Shown piece by piece: positions 46,311-59,323 of a stretch of DNA of 64,000 nucleotides. Source of the stretch: Pardosa pseudoannulata. Lineage: Eukaryota; Arthropoda; Arachnida; Araneae; Lycosidae. The notes beneath the pieces were generated by a model. That model had not been told where the DNA came from. It saw nothing but the letters and a program-made list of their open reading frames with translations, and ran no database searches. Position 1 is the stretch's first letter; every line of letters begins with the position of its first letter. Both the position numbers and the translations under genes were made by a program. Location of the stretch: positions 96,980,694 through 97,044,693 of the forward strand of contig CM063507.1 of assembly GCA_032207245.1 (NCBI GenBank), read 5' to 3'.

Positions 46311-46761
46311 TCCCCTATATAATAATAGCCTAAGTTATCTGTCCGTCTGTCCTCCAATTTATGAAGCGGTTGGACCTGGAATGGATAGGGGCATCCATTC
46401 AAAACAAATAAAGTTTATCTTCACCTAAACTATCGTTCAGATTCTAAAATAAATTGATATAAATATGCTTCATATCACAGCAAAAAATACTGTTGTCTTT
46501 AAAACGTTCGAAATCCAACCCTTCCCCTATTTTTGAGAGTTTAATGCCATTATTTCAAGCCCCATTTTCCCCCGATTAAGAGCAGGCGATTAAATTTATC
46601 CATTTATCACTTAATAAATGACGATAAATAAATTATGGTGAGTAAACTAGACAATTCTCAGTCAAAAAACAAACCATTTTTTACCTGCCTCATTGGGTAC
46701 TTAACAATTCTGGAATATAAAAAATTTTACTAATCCCGTCATATGATGGGCTATATGCTAG
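46311..46761 (+). mobile_element. Non-autonomous Helitron (451 bp)
   Basis: It starts TCCCCTATATAATAATAGCC after an A and ends in the hairpin CCCGTCATATGATGGG plus CTATATGCTAG before a T. TC...CTAG between A and T with a subterminal hairpin and no target duplication fits a Helitron. No Rep/helicase coding. Confidence 0.75.
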
Positions 46762-49700
46762 TTTATTAAGAATAGTTAAGAAAATAGTCTATCTGAAAAC
46801 ATGCATTAGTCAACGAAAACACATAAATCTGCATATTCATTGGAATGTTGCATTGTCTCTATTCCACTGCTTCCCTACACAAATAATCAAAAATTTCACA
46901 AACCTTTCCAGACATTTTGCAGTTTCTTGTAATACTGCTATAATTTTTTATAAGACATAAGACAATGGTAACACAATTCATAAAAAATAATTATGTTAGC
47001 AAAATATCTAATGATGTGACAATCAAAATATTAGGAAGCAGAGTTGGAAAAAAAATCATGATTTTTTTAAAAAAATCACATTTATTTTATTTAAATCAGA
47101 TTTATTTGATTTTTTAAAATTCCAATTTTAATTATTGTAGTGTTTTTATATTTTTTGCAATATACATGGAATAAATTGTTATAAGTAACAGCTTATCAAT
47201 CTAGTATATTCTACACACTGTTTACTTAAAATTAAATATAAAAATTTTAATCTAAATACATTTTATTATTTTGTAATTGGATAATGCAAACTAAATAAGA
47301 TGTGAAATTAAAGAACAAATTAATATTCATTTAATGCAAACTATTTATTTAAAAAAAAAAAAAAAAAAAAACACACAATTATTTCAATATTTTTAAGCAC
47401 CAAATTATGGATTTAACTGTTTTATTAAAAAAAAAAAAATAGTTTCTATGCTTTATACACTCCTAATTTGTTACAAAGGGTAGAATGAAAAATACCAAAA
47501 GAATATTGTCTTTTTATTCTAGCAGATGAAGCCACGGTTGTTATTTGGTAGATAAACTGGATTTCAAGTTCTGTAATACTCTCTTTACCTCCCATTACAT
47601 AAAATGAATTCTGCTAGTCATAACTAGTCATTGTACCTACCCTTACTACACAGTTTCTGATAACAACCCCTACATTCTTGGAAAACATATACTATCTATT
47701 TACACTTAATTACTTATTGGTATTTCTGTGCTGACTGGTTCCCACTTCTCCTGTCTTTGGAATATAGGTTTTAAAGTAAGCGAAAAAAAAAGATTTAAAT
47801 CAGTGATTTAAAAAAAAAAAAAATCAACTGATTTAAATCATGCCAACCTTGTTAGCAAGTAAAAGTGAATGTAAAAGGTAAAACTGAGAAAAGGGCCCAT
47901 AAAAACCATTATCTCTACCTTTACTTCTCATACGTACTTGATTTTGAATTTATTTAAATGTTAGGTCATAAGTTAAGATTTTGATAAATGGCTTAACATC
48001 TGTAAACTATGAAAACATGTGAAAAGTTTGTTGCGGAGGTATGAAAATACCATTAAACCATGTCTTTAATACATGTTTGTCCTATGTAAGTGCATACCTT
48101 AAAATTAAGACATAAAATAGAAAAATAAAACTTAATCATTAGTGCTAATGAATTTAATCAATCTGAACTTAAATTATTAAAAAAAAATTTTTTTTAGCAA
48201 TCCTGTTAATTTATGAAGTTTTATTTTTAATTATATATACGGAATACACAGTCTTAATTTAAGATAGGGAGAAATTGTTATGCTTTATTTTATAATGTTA
48301 TATAAATCTTAGCCTAGAATACCACTTAATTTTATTTATTAAATGAAAAGTGAAATGATAAGTATGATAAAATAAGTTTTAATATTACTTATAATGTAGG
48401 ATCATAGTAACTATATAAATAAACAATTACATTTGCAAACGTGCTACGTATTGTTTATAATATATTCAAAATCATCGAAATGAAGTTTTAGAAACATGTA
48501 ATTTATTTCAGAAATACTGTTATAAATTATCTGGACAAGAAAAAAAACTAATTCAAAAATCCTTTTCCTCTAGAGCTTTAATATGTCATAAAATTGAATT
48601 AAATGCTTTTGATAGTATATCTATAGAATATGAAGCATATCTATAGTTTCATCTTGTGAAGGATTATATATTACTTAAGAAATGACTAGAATAAGTTCTT
48701 ATATTACATTTTATATTAGATCAAATTTTTTTTATGGTGAAAAAGCTAGACGATTACTTAATGAATGCTACTATGAAGAATGTAAACAGTATTTATTTGA
48801 GTATGTTTTGGGTTATAAAACATCAAAGTAAAATTTGTATATTTCTTTCATTTTGTATTACAGCATTACTTATACTTATTTTCATAACCTTGAAATATAC
48901 AGAGCTTTAATTATAAATTAATTATATCTTTATCACTTTTTGAATATTTTATATGAAAATATGTTTGTCATCCAATTGCCACAGGAATTCATAAACTGCC
49001 TTATTTGAGGTACGGAATCATGCTGTTGGGCTTGGAAATATTTAAGAGGAGAATATGCTGCCTTATAATTCACTTGTATATGTATTGAATATAATGCAAA
49101 TGCAAAATATTTATGTAATTAAAAATACTCATTTGATCCTGAAATTAAAGATATGGAAAACATTTGGATTTCACTTGCATGGAATTGACAAGTATATAAT
49201 TGCTACTAATACAATGTTCATTCAGGTTTCACATACTGAAAATTTAGATCTTTTCAATGAGTCTTCAAAGGATCTCTCAGAGAAAGAAAGAGGTGATTTG
49301 CAAATCCTTATTCAGATTTATGAATTTCTTTGCCCTGACTTGGTGTGATGAAGGAGCACTTTGCTTTATTGTTAGGTTAGTCAAATATTTACTTGACCAG
49401 AATCTACTGTTTAAAGCCAGTTCTTCATTACTATAACATACATGGAAACAGTGGGATATAAAACCACTAACTCAGGCGTTGAAAGAAAACATTCTTTCAA
49501 CTTTGTTATAAAGGGAGATAAAAAAAAATTCTCAAAAGAAAGTTTTTCCAACATATAAAACATTAATTTTATACCTGCATAGGACATTAAGAAAGTAATG
49601 CCTTGATGAAAAGTGTCTACAACTTTTGTTTATAACAATCCATAGAATTCTAATCATTATAGACTTACCCAATTATTCCTGTATCTTAAGGCCAGACTAT

Positions 49701-51923
49701 TAAACCAATGAATCTGAATCACTCCTTTGGATAACTTAATTGTCCTTTCTCTTCACTAATATCTGAAATATATACAAACAAATCTTTAAAAACTCCTGAT
49801 ATTCCTAAGAAAACAATGTTATAAGTGTAAGTGTGTGTAGCAGAGTACTAGCATATGAATATTTAAAGATTTCAGTTTTCTAAAAAGTTATAAATTTCCA
49901 TGGGTTAAAAGTATTTAACACTATAAAATGTCATATTAATCATAAAAACAAATCTTTATCATCTGCCATGAAATTTTTGATAAAATGGTACGTCTTTTTA
50001 GAAATAATCCTGGGTATTGCTAATTTTTATATTAATATCACTTTTAGAAAAAAAAAATTATTTTTAAAAAATGCTTTACTCCATTTTAAAGTTTAAAACA
50101 GGAAAAGTAGAAAAATAATTTTGTAGGAGGGGAAGGGAATCAAAAACAACTACAGAAATGTAGGTATTTATGTTTATAAATTATTTTAATAACAATTATG
50201 CTAGTAGCAGCATGCAGCCCACACAGTAGCCTATTATTATTTTCATATTTAAATATTTTATTTTATTTCTAATATTTTTTTTTTACATTTTTGACAATTT
50301 TTATTTTTTACTGTCAATTTATTTTACTCTTTTTTTATTTTTTTTAAAATTATTTTAAAATTAATTATTGCCATTATAAACTTTATAACTCAAGCTGTCT
50401 ATAATGAGCAGTAAACAGCCTGATTTTTAGAGATAAAAACATCGTTCTGAAAAAATGTTATTCAATATAAAAATTTAGAAACTTACATTTTTCTTTCAAA
50501 GAATACTCTTAAGTTTAAATTTTACTAATCCTCTGAAAAGTATACAGCAAAATTGAATAACTATTTCACTTAGTAAAGAGTAAAAGAGAATTCATCTTGA
50601 ATATTCTTTGATAGAAAATATACGCTTTTAAAGTACTATACTGAATGATATTTCAATGAGTAATAATTTCATGCATAAATCAGGCATGTACTGTCCACTA
50701 CAATAAACTGAGAACATTGTCTGAATAATGCAATGTGATTGCATTGTTAATGATTTTAAAAAGTAAAAGAGCATACAAATAAAAATAAATAAATCTTACT
50801 TATTTGAGCTGCAGTATGTGTGATCAAAATCTGTATTAATTGATGTAATTTCTGTTTCATTCAACCGTAAGCCTTCTTTAATATTTATAATTTCTTTTCG
50901 TCCTCGACACAAGCATGAACTAACGGTCTATGGACACAAGCTCACGATTACTTAAAAAGGTTTTTGGTTAATAGATGGCGCCAGTGAGTCAAACAATTTT
51001 CTACCGGAAATGTAGTACCAAAATTGGCTGTCCCGATCCACTTCTCACCATCCCCGACAAAGCAGGGGGGGAAGGAAAAGTCACCGTCTAGGACTCCATC
51101 CACATCCTCATGACGTCACAGACCGGGTCCGAGAATTTGCGCACTTCACTTGCCAAAACAGAAGATTTTTCCGTTTCGGCGTTCATTTAATTATTTAAAA
51201 AACTTTAAAAAGTCCCTGTATAGAGTATTTCTAATGATTTGCTATTGATTTTATTTATTAAATGAATATTTTAATATTTAACAAAAAAGAAATATGTTTA
51301 TTTTACCATCAAAAGAAATATTTTTTCTTATAACAAGTGTAATTACGTTTTTTTCTAAATTATCACATTCATACATATTTTAATATCATAAAAAATGCAC
51401 CCTTTAACGTATTTATAATGATTAATATTGCTTATATTTCTTAATCAAATATTTTTATAATTAACAGAAAGCATATATGTTTATTTTACCATCAAATCAA
51501 TGTTCCATTTCTTTTTATTGCCACAGTAGTGTTTGTTTCTCTAAATTATCATTATGACACACATACATACTTTTAAAAAATCATAATATTAATGTAAATG
51601 GTTTTAATTATTCTCCAATTTTAATATTTAGATGCATCAGTTTTTTGTTTATATTCTAGAAGAAAAAAAAAATGTAAGTCCTCTCTTCACTCTTTCTCAC
51701 ACACTTAAGCTTTTGATTATGAAAATACGAAAAGAAATATAACAAATGAAAATTAAAATGAACCACCATAATAATTTTAATGAACAAAGATTTTAAATAC
51801 TCATTAACAATTTTTTAAATATATAACTAGCAGCAATAAAATATTTCCACAGAATATGATATATTTTACCACAAAATAAAGTTTCCTCTTTACTATTTAG
51901 GTCCGATTAATTGAAAGTATGAT
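46762..51923. other. Noncoding DNA, partly paralogous to the ZF1/ZF2 units
   Basis: 48740-49800 resembles 10480-11050 and 15830-17060, in decayed form. It includes the site where copies A and B carry the hAT-like element. A/T runs near 47351-47371 and 47810-47822. A GC-rich patch at 50985-51130 could be a promoter or exon of ZF3, but nothing recognisable is encoded. Confidence 0.5.
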
Positions 51924-52134
51924 ATACTATTATAGAAGATTTCTTAATATACTTGCAATTGATAACATTGTCTTAAAAATATAATATTTTTGATATAAAA
52001 TGGTTTCTAAGCACTACATTAACAAAATACTCAACATATGAAAGTATACCAGAAAGTATTTTATCACTTCCCACAAAGTAAAAAGTTGATATATAAGATA
52101 TAACTTTTGTGTGCATGGCATGTACTTTTGTGTA
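51924..52134. repeat. Tandem duplication of microsatellite flank, unit 1
   Basis: About 210 bp of unique sequence that recurs with few changes at 52406-52612, in the same orientation, each time followed by a TA-rich microsatellite. Confidence 0.9.
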
Positions 52135-52380
52135 TATATATATTGATATATACACACACGAATCTATACATATATATATACACATACATATATACACATT
52201 TATACATATATATATATACACATATATACATTATATATATTACACATATATATATAAATACACATATATACATATATATATATATATATATTTATATGAT
52301 CACACACACATATATATGTATATATACATATATATACATATACGTATATATATACATATATGTATATATATACTATTATA
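52135..52380. repeat. TA-rich microsatellite block 1
   Basis: Imperfect (TA)n mixed with TACA and CACA units. The long open frames here on both strands encode only Tyr/Ile/His repeats and are artefacts. Confidence 0.95.
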
Positions 52381-52383
52381 TGT

Positions 52384-52405
52384 CTTCTATAATAGTATAT
52401 TCTAT

Positions 52406-52420
<15 letters not shown>
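52384..52420. repeat. Perfect 15-bp inverted repeat at duplication junction
   Basis: CTTCTATAATAGTAT (52384-52398) and its exact inverse (52406-52420) around a 7-bp loop, at the point where microsatellite block 1 meets the second copy of the flank. Confidence 0.9.
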
Positions 52421-53219
<799 letters not shown>

Positions 53220-53240
53220 CTCTCTCTCTCACACACACAC

Positions 53241-53548
53241 TCATATCAGAAATTGAGAACTGATAGTGATGAAACTAAGAGCCACTCATGGTTGCTAATT
53301 TTCTTTTAGGTGTTGCTCTGGCTGGAAATGCTTTATCATTTCTAGTATTGGTATAAATGTTTAAGAATATATTTAATATTATTTTAATGCATTTGTCAAT
53401 CAATGAACTAATTGTCTTGCCACAATCACATACATCCTCAAATACTATCCCATCATCTCATAATTTTTCTCAGGAAAGTTCACAAATCGAATATTTTTGA
53501 TTTATTACACTAAGAAACTTTTCTTCATGTTTATCAGTTAAGAAATGT

Positions 53549-53587
<39 letters not shown>

Positions 53588-54787
53588 CATGTAAGAATTA
53601 AACAGAGGGAAAAAGAGAATACTGATTATTAAATGATGGACAATACTAATTATTGAATGATAAAGTTGTGTAATGTGCAATTGTGTTGTCTATCATAAAG
53701 AGTTACATTTCAACAATTCAACCTTAATTTGATAAAGTGATAAAATTTCAATGTTTGAGTGGTTGATAAATACAGAAAACATGTAAATAATGAAATACAA
53801 CAACTGAAGAGTTAATGATTAATTTAACATGTATGTGATAACCCAAGTACAAAAGTTTTACTAAGATAATGTTGATAAAAAAATTCACTATGTAATTTTT
53901 ATTTTGTAAACAAAGAATTACAATAAATTCATTAATGTATACAGCATTTAGATTTTGATAAAGTAAAACTGCTGAAATCAGTCTAAAACAAAACTTCGGC
54001 TGTAATGAATTAATCTTAAATATTTAAAGAGACAAAAAAATATTAAATTTAGTTGTTACCAAGTGAAAATTTAACATGTTTTAAATGTACTTGTTATGCA
54101 TATATAGTCTAATTAAATGTATTAAATTGTTATGTATACATAACTACTGCAAACATAATCTAAAGCAAAACTTAATAGGCAATTAATTTACCTTTAATCT
54201 TTAAAGAGATGGAAAAATATCAAATTCTGTTAAAATGTTATTAGTTAACATTTAATACGTTGTCATTTGTTAGTGTCAGTTTAAACATTACATATATATG
54301 CATATACATTTAAACACTGTTGCAAATAACAATGATAAAACTCATTATTTCATATTCTGATATAAAATTAAGTAAAAAACTAAATTTATCTTTAAGATTC
54401 CAGTGTACTGTCGAAGATTAAATAGCAAATACAGGATGAACTGATACTTTAAACAACAAAAAAATCCAATTAAAATGCTAATGGCTTAAATACATAGTGA
54501 GATTATAAAAGCACACCGGCTACACGTTGGACCTCACTTGTGACATCTCAGCTATTTCCCAGCAATACATAAAGGCTTGTTCTGTCTTGGCGGCTTTGAC
54601 TCCGGCTGCTTTAGGAGGGAACAAGTTCTAAACACTCTGGACATTTTAAGAGGGAAAATTTCTTTAAGATGCCGCCGCTTATAAGGTTAAATAATTTAAA
54701 ATAAGAAATGATTAAAGAAATGATGTCATAATGCTAGAAAAAGATGTCTTTTTTACCTATTTATTCTGAAATAAATTGATAAATTAA
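53241..54787. other. No recognised gene
   Basis: AT-rich, with a (TA)n run at 53552-53586. A GC-richer patch at 54510-54630 may be a promoter or exon; no domain seen. Confidence 0.5.
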
Positions 54788-54907
54788 GGGCCAGTCTCAC
54801 CAAAGCAGCTATTAATCTCTGTTTAAACGGAAAACTATGTCCCAACATTGGTTGCAGCGATCGGTTTACCGCGGTTAGCCGTTAAACAACATTGGTGAGA
54901 CTAGCCC
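54788..54907. mobile_element. Harbinger-like MITE, copy 2
   Basis: 120 bp, ends GGGCCAGTCTCACCAAAG and the near inverse, flanked by TAA (54785-54787) and TCA (54908-54910). Same family as 2906-3048. Confidence 0.75.
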
Positions 54908-54918
54908 TCAATCAGGGA

Positions 54919-55160
54919 AAATAGGGCTTGAAATAATGGCATTAAATGCTCGAAACGGGGAGAAGGGGTGGATTTTGAACATTTTAAAGAAGACAGTATT
55001 TTTTGATGTGATATGAAGCATATTTATAACAATTTATTTTAGAATCGCATCAGTAGTTTAGGAGAAGACAAACTACTCGCTTTGAATTTTGCTAACCCTA
55101 ATTCATCAGGAATCCAATATGGATGCCTCTAACCATTCCAGGTTTTTAACTTTTTTCTGT
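54919..55160 (-). mobile_element. Helitron-derived fragment, ZF4 unit
   Basis: Paralog of 43455-43690. It lies at the same place relative to ZF4 as that fragment does to ZF3. Confidence 0.5.
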
Positions 55161-55551
55161 GTTTTTGCATGGTGTATTGTAATTTGGAAGAGTGTTCCGA
55201 TTTTATTACTTTTTATATGTCCATGTATATATTTTAAATTTAGATATGATTAGGTTCAGATTTTTTTCGGACTTTTTTGCAGTTTCATTTTATATATTGT
55301 ACCTTTGACCTTATATTACCAGAAAGGGGGGTGGGGTGAAATAGTTTTACCTCTGCTGCCACACATCAGTCGTGGGTGTTAAAACCATCCTGAATTTGAG
55401 GGTTAATTTCAATCCAGGTAGGGCATGTAAGGAATTTGGACCTATCGCCAGGATTTGCCAATGTTCCCAACTCCCCAATATTAGAGAGTCGACCCCTTGA
55501 CCCCTAAACAGGACATCCTTTATCAGCAGAAAGGGAGATGACAGTCTACCG

Positions 55552-56208
55552 CAGAGCCATAACTAGGGCGTGGCAAAGGTGGCATTTGCCACTGGCATAC
55601 CAATCACAGGGGCACCTTACCGTGAGGAATATGAGGTCTGAAAGAAGACGATTCGACTCGAGTAAAAGTAATGAAAAGTTGAAAAATAATTTCTTTTATA
55701 AAATCCAATGTGTTTAAAAATTATATTTTTATTAATTTTTTCTTATTTTTTAAAAATGCTTCTAGAGACTAAACTTGTTATAGATTTTTACAAAATGTTT
55801 ACTAAACAATCCTAATATGCCTTTATATAAATACAGGTTTCCGTTTTAAATTTTAAATTTATTAATGTTATTAAACCTGAAATTAAATTTAAAAATTTAA
55901 CAATTTTTTTATGAAAATTGAACATCTAAATAAAACATATTCCCCTCAAATAAACTATTTCGTCTATCAGGAAAATAATACCTCAGAATTGTTCCAAAAT
56001 ATCAAAGTATTAATACGGTAAAAATAGATAAAAAAATTAAAAATTATTATACAAGGAACATTTTAAGAATCAAGAAAACATTTTGTGAGTTCATTCTGAA
56101 TATATGATATGGAAAAAAATGTTTATATATAGTTTCTCTCTATATTTCGTGGTAGGGATGCAGATCAGTTTTTTGCCACGAGAGCTAAAAGACCTAGTTA
56201 TGGCTCTG
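55552..56208. mobile_element. hAT-type non-autonomous element (657 bp)
   Basis: Perfect 16-bp inverted ends CAGAGCCATAACTAGG. The 8-bp flanks GTCTACCG (55544-55551) and GTGTGCCG (56209-56216) match at six of eight positions. The paralogous ZF3 unit has the uninterrupted site GTCTGCCG near 44070. An 8-bp target duplication, a CAG terminus and an empty paralogous site identify a hAT insertion. No transposase coding. Confidence 0.88.
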
Positions 56209-56689
56209 GTGTGCCGAGAGAAAGACAGTATGCTGTAAGCCTAGGACACAGGAACACCTCTCAATAAATATATCTTTAAAATATAATGTGGTCAAAACTA
56301 ATGACAGAGAAATACATCAGTTAGTGTGGAGAACATTATAAATAAGTTCTTTAGAAATAAAAGGAAACGAAATTTGTATTAAACATCATATGTAGTAAAA
56401 TTTTATTAATTTCTAGAGTCAAAATAACATATACAGGTAATAAGTCATGTTATAATAAGGTATACAGGAATTTATTAATAAATAGTCAAAATTTAATATA
56501 ATAATTTGATAACTAAAATTTAAAAATAATGACCTGTGAGAAAAATACTTTTATTTACCATTTTTACCGCAACAGCAATCAGTTCGATAATCATGGATAT
56601 CTATGCGCTGTACTTTATTAAAAATAATTTTACAAATACATTCTAACAAAAGATTTTAAACTGTGAATACAAAGATGAATAACTCGTGC

Positions 56690-56821
56690 ATTTTTTAGCA
56701 CATTTGTTACACCGATTTGTTATTACAAATACAGAAGAAAAGTGTTTCTCACCTGTATGGGAATGATGATTTTTAAATGTAGAACTATCACTAATGCTCT
56801 CTTAGTTATATCACAAGAAAA
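56690..56821 (-). pseudogene. Decayed terminal finger of ZF4
   Basis: After the ZF4 stop, TGTGATATAACTAAG preserves a finger start with its second Cys lost, followed by a frameshifted helix. Matches the remnant behind ZF3. Confidence 0.65.
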
Positions 56822-57715
56822 TTATTTCTCACCACTATGGGAACGAAGATGTGCTTTCAAGTGTGAATTCCAAGAAAAGCCTTTATTACATATATGACAA
56901 GAAAATGGTTTCTCACCAGTATGGGAAAGAAGATGTCCTTTCAATTCGGAATTGAAAGAAAATGCTTTATTACATACATAGCAAGAATAGGGTTTCTCAC
57001 CAGTATGGGAAAGTATATGTTTTTTCAAGTTAGAACTCTGAGAAAATGCTTTCTGACACATATTACATGAAAACGGTTTTTCACCAGTATGGGAGCGAAG
57101 ATGTATTTTCAAGCTGGAATTCAAAGAAAATGATTTCTTACATATATCACAAGAAAATGGTTTCTCACCAGTATGGGAATTAACATGACGTTTTAATGTA
57201 AAACTATCAGAAAATGATTTCTTACATACATCACAAGAAAATGGACTATCACCACTATGGGAACAAAGATGCTTTTTCAAGTTGAAACTTCTGGAAAATG
57301 ATTTCTTACATACATCACATGAAAATGGTTTGTCACCAGTATGGGAACGAAGATGTACTTTCAATTTGGAATTCGTAGAAAATGCTTTCTTACATACATA
57401 GCAAGAAAACTGTTTCTCACCAGTATGGGTACGAAGATGTGCTTTCAAGTTCGAATTCTGACAAAATGCTTTACTACATACAGCACAAGAAAATGGTTTC
57501 TCACCAGTATGGGTACGAAGATGTGCTTTCAAGTTGGAAATCTTAATAAATGCTTTTTTACATATATCACAAACAAATGGTTTTTTTGCAGTATAGGAAC
57601 ATAAATGTTTATCTAAGTCGTATTTTTGAGAAAATAATTTGTTACAAATATTACATGCAAAAGGACTTTCCTTTAAGTCTAGTAAAATAGAATGATTGAA
57701 ATCACTTTTATCCAT
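56822..57715 (-). CDS. ZF4: 10-finger C2H2 zinc-finger protein
   Basis: Intact 297-codon frame from ATG at 57715. Leader MDKSDFNHSILLDLKES, then ten C2H2 fingers. The first ends in Tyr in place of the last His, as in ZF3. Linkers are mostly TGEKPF, with TGDKPF, SGDSPF and TAKKPF variants. It ends at SGEK with a decayed finger behind. Closest relative in the window is ZF3 by leader, first finger and C-terminal remnant. Predicted nuclear DNA-binding protein. Confidence 0.9.
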   Translation of the reverse strand: MDKSDFNHSILLDLKESPFACNICNKLFSQKYDLDKHLCSYTAKKPFVCDICKKAFIKISNLKAHLRTHTGEKPFSCAVCSKAFCQNSNLKAHLRTHTGEKQFSCYVCKKAFSTNSKLKVHLRSHTGDKPFSCDVCKKSFSRSFNLKKHLCSHSGDSPFSCDVCKKSFSDSFTLKRHVNSHTGEKPFSCDICKKSFSLNSSLKIHLRSHTGEKPFSCNMCQKAFSQSSNLKKHILSHTGEKPYSCYVCNKAFSFNSELKGHLLSHTGEKPFSCHICNKGFSWNSHLKAHLRSHSGEK

Positions 57716-58559
57716 ATTAACAACAAACCAGATTTTAAATAATGTGTTTTTATTTTTATAACAATTTTATTATAAAAGGAACCTATACATATAGCAACCA
57801 TATATGATATATTTTATTTTAAAAACACATATTAGAAGAGTATCCATTTCAATATATTTTCAGAAGTGTAAAAACTTCTTCACTGAAGTACAAGTCTTTT
57901 GAACAAACACAGTAATCAATTCAGAATTAAGTTGACTCTTCCACTACTAATTGTAGATAAAAACGCTAAAATAAATGTAACCTGTAAAAGAAAGAAAAAT
58001 ATACTGCAGTTTAAATTTTTGCTAAGTAGTTACTTTGAAGAGGAGATATAATGCTTTTTTCTCTTATATTATCAATGACAAAAGTTAGTGAGAGGTTTGA
58101 AAGTGCTAATTTTATTGACTAAAACTGGTAAAATACTGGCAGATATTTAAAATTTGTGACCAGCTTTTAGTAGTATTTTAACAATGATAAAAGCCAGTCA
58201 GAAGTTTATAAAATCCTGCTTTTACAGACTAAAAGTAAAGAGTAGTGACATATTTTTAAAAGCTATTAATCAACTTTTGTAAAGAAATCAACAAAGAAAA
58301 TTTTTGTACATCAACTTTTTTTTTTTTTTTTTTAGTTATTCAGTAATAATGCAAATTTTAAGTAGACTTTGGAATGAATTTCATCATAACTTCTAAAAGG
58401 GAACACAGTCAAGACTGAAATACAATTCAAAATGTGGAGGACATTTTAATTAGCTTTCCTTCTTTATTATATACATAGACAAGAACACATATAGTAATTA
58501 TAATATTTTAGTAAATATTATCAAACTTGTAAAAAGATATTGTACCATCATTATTAACA
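57716..58559. other. Noncoding 5' flank of ZF4
   Basis: Paralogous to 45697-46200. A T run lies at 58315-58334. Confidence 0.5.
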
Positions 58560-58770
58560 TTCTTATGTGAGCGCTTTGTGGATCTTGGCCTCCCTCCTCC
58601 AACAGTCCCTCCATTTTTTGTTGGGTTTTCCTCTAAATCTTTCATACAAATGAGTTGTATTGAAGACCTTAATGGGTGTTCTCTCTGTGTTAATTCTTAA
58701 GATGTGGCCATCCCATCTCACACTAGCAAATTTTATGGATGTGATATTGTCCTCAACTTTATAAATTTTG
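58560..58770 (-). pseudogene. RTE-type non-LTR ORF C-terminal relic, ZF4 unit
   Basis: The minus strand gives RWDGHILRINTERTPIKVFN, then YERFRGKPNKKWRDCW, the same region as 10060-10326 but more diverged. Here the basic segment and the WxGH motif of RTE RT C-termini are clearer. Confidence 0.6.
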
Positions 58771-58795
58771 CAAAATAGAAAGTTATATCCAGGGT

Positions 58796-59223
58796 ATCTG
58801 CCAAAATAAAATGTTTCAAATCCATGACTTTTTATGACTTTCCCTGATTTAGCAGATTATTTTCCATGACTTTAAAAAGCTTTTGTTAAAGTATATATGA
58901 ATAAAACTTCTGATGTACATACAAATAAAATATATGCTTTTAGAGAAATTACAGGAATTTTATCATAAAAAAAAACTATAAACTTACTTTATAAGTGTTA
59001 ATAAACTCACATACATAAAAATAAATTGTTGTATGGACATACCTAAGTTTAATCATATTGCAATTTTTCAATCAAAATGTTTTCAATTTGAATTCAGGGT
59101 ACTTTGGTATTATCCAGGTGACCATGAATAATAGCCAAATATAACCCTATAATGTTTATATACAGTATCCCTAGAGATAAACTTTTATTTTGTGCAAAAA
59201 TCTTAAAAAAATTATATTAATAA
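58796..59223. other. Possible hAT remnant, then noncoding
   Basis: CAGGGTATCTGCC with repeated CATGACTTT segments (58802-58890) resembles the end of some hAT elements. No opposite end is seen before the gap. Confidence 0.25.
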
Positions 59224-59323
59224 NNNNNNNNNNNNNNNNNNNNNNNNNNNNNNNNNNNNNNNNNNNNNNNNNNNNNNNNNNNNNNNNNNNNNNNNNNNNN
59301 NNNNNNNNNNNNNNNNNNNNNNN
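59224..59323. other. Assembly gap (100 N)
   Basis: Exactly 100 N, size unknown. It removes the 3' UTR, hairpin and tail of non-LTR element 2. Confidence 0.99.
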
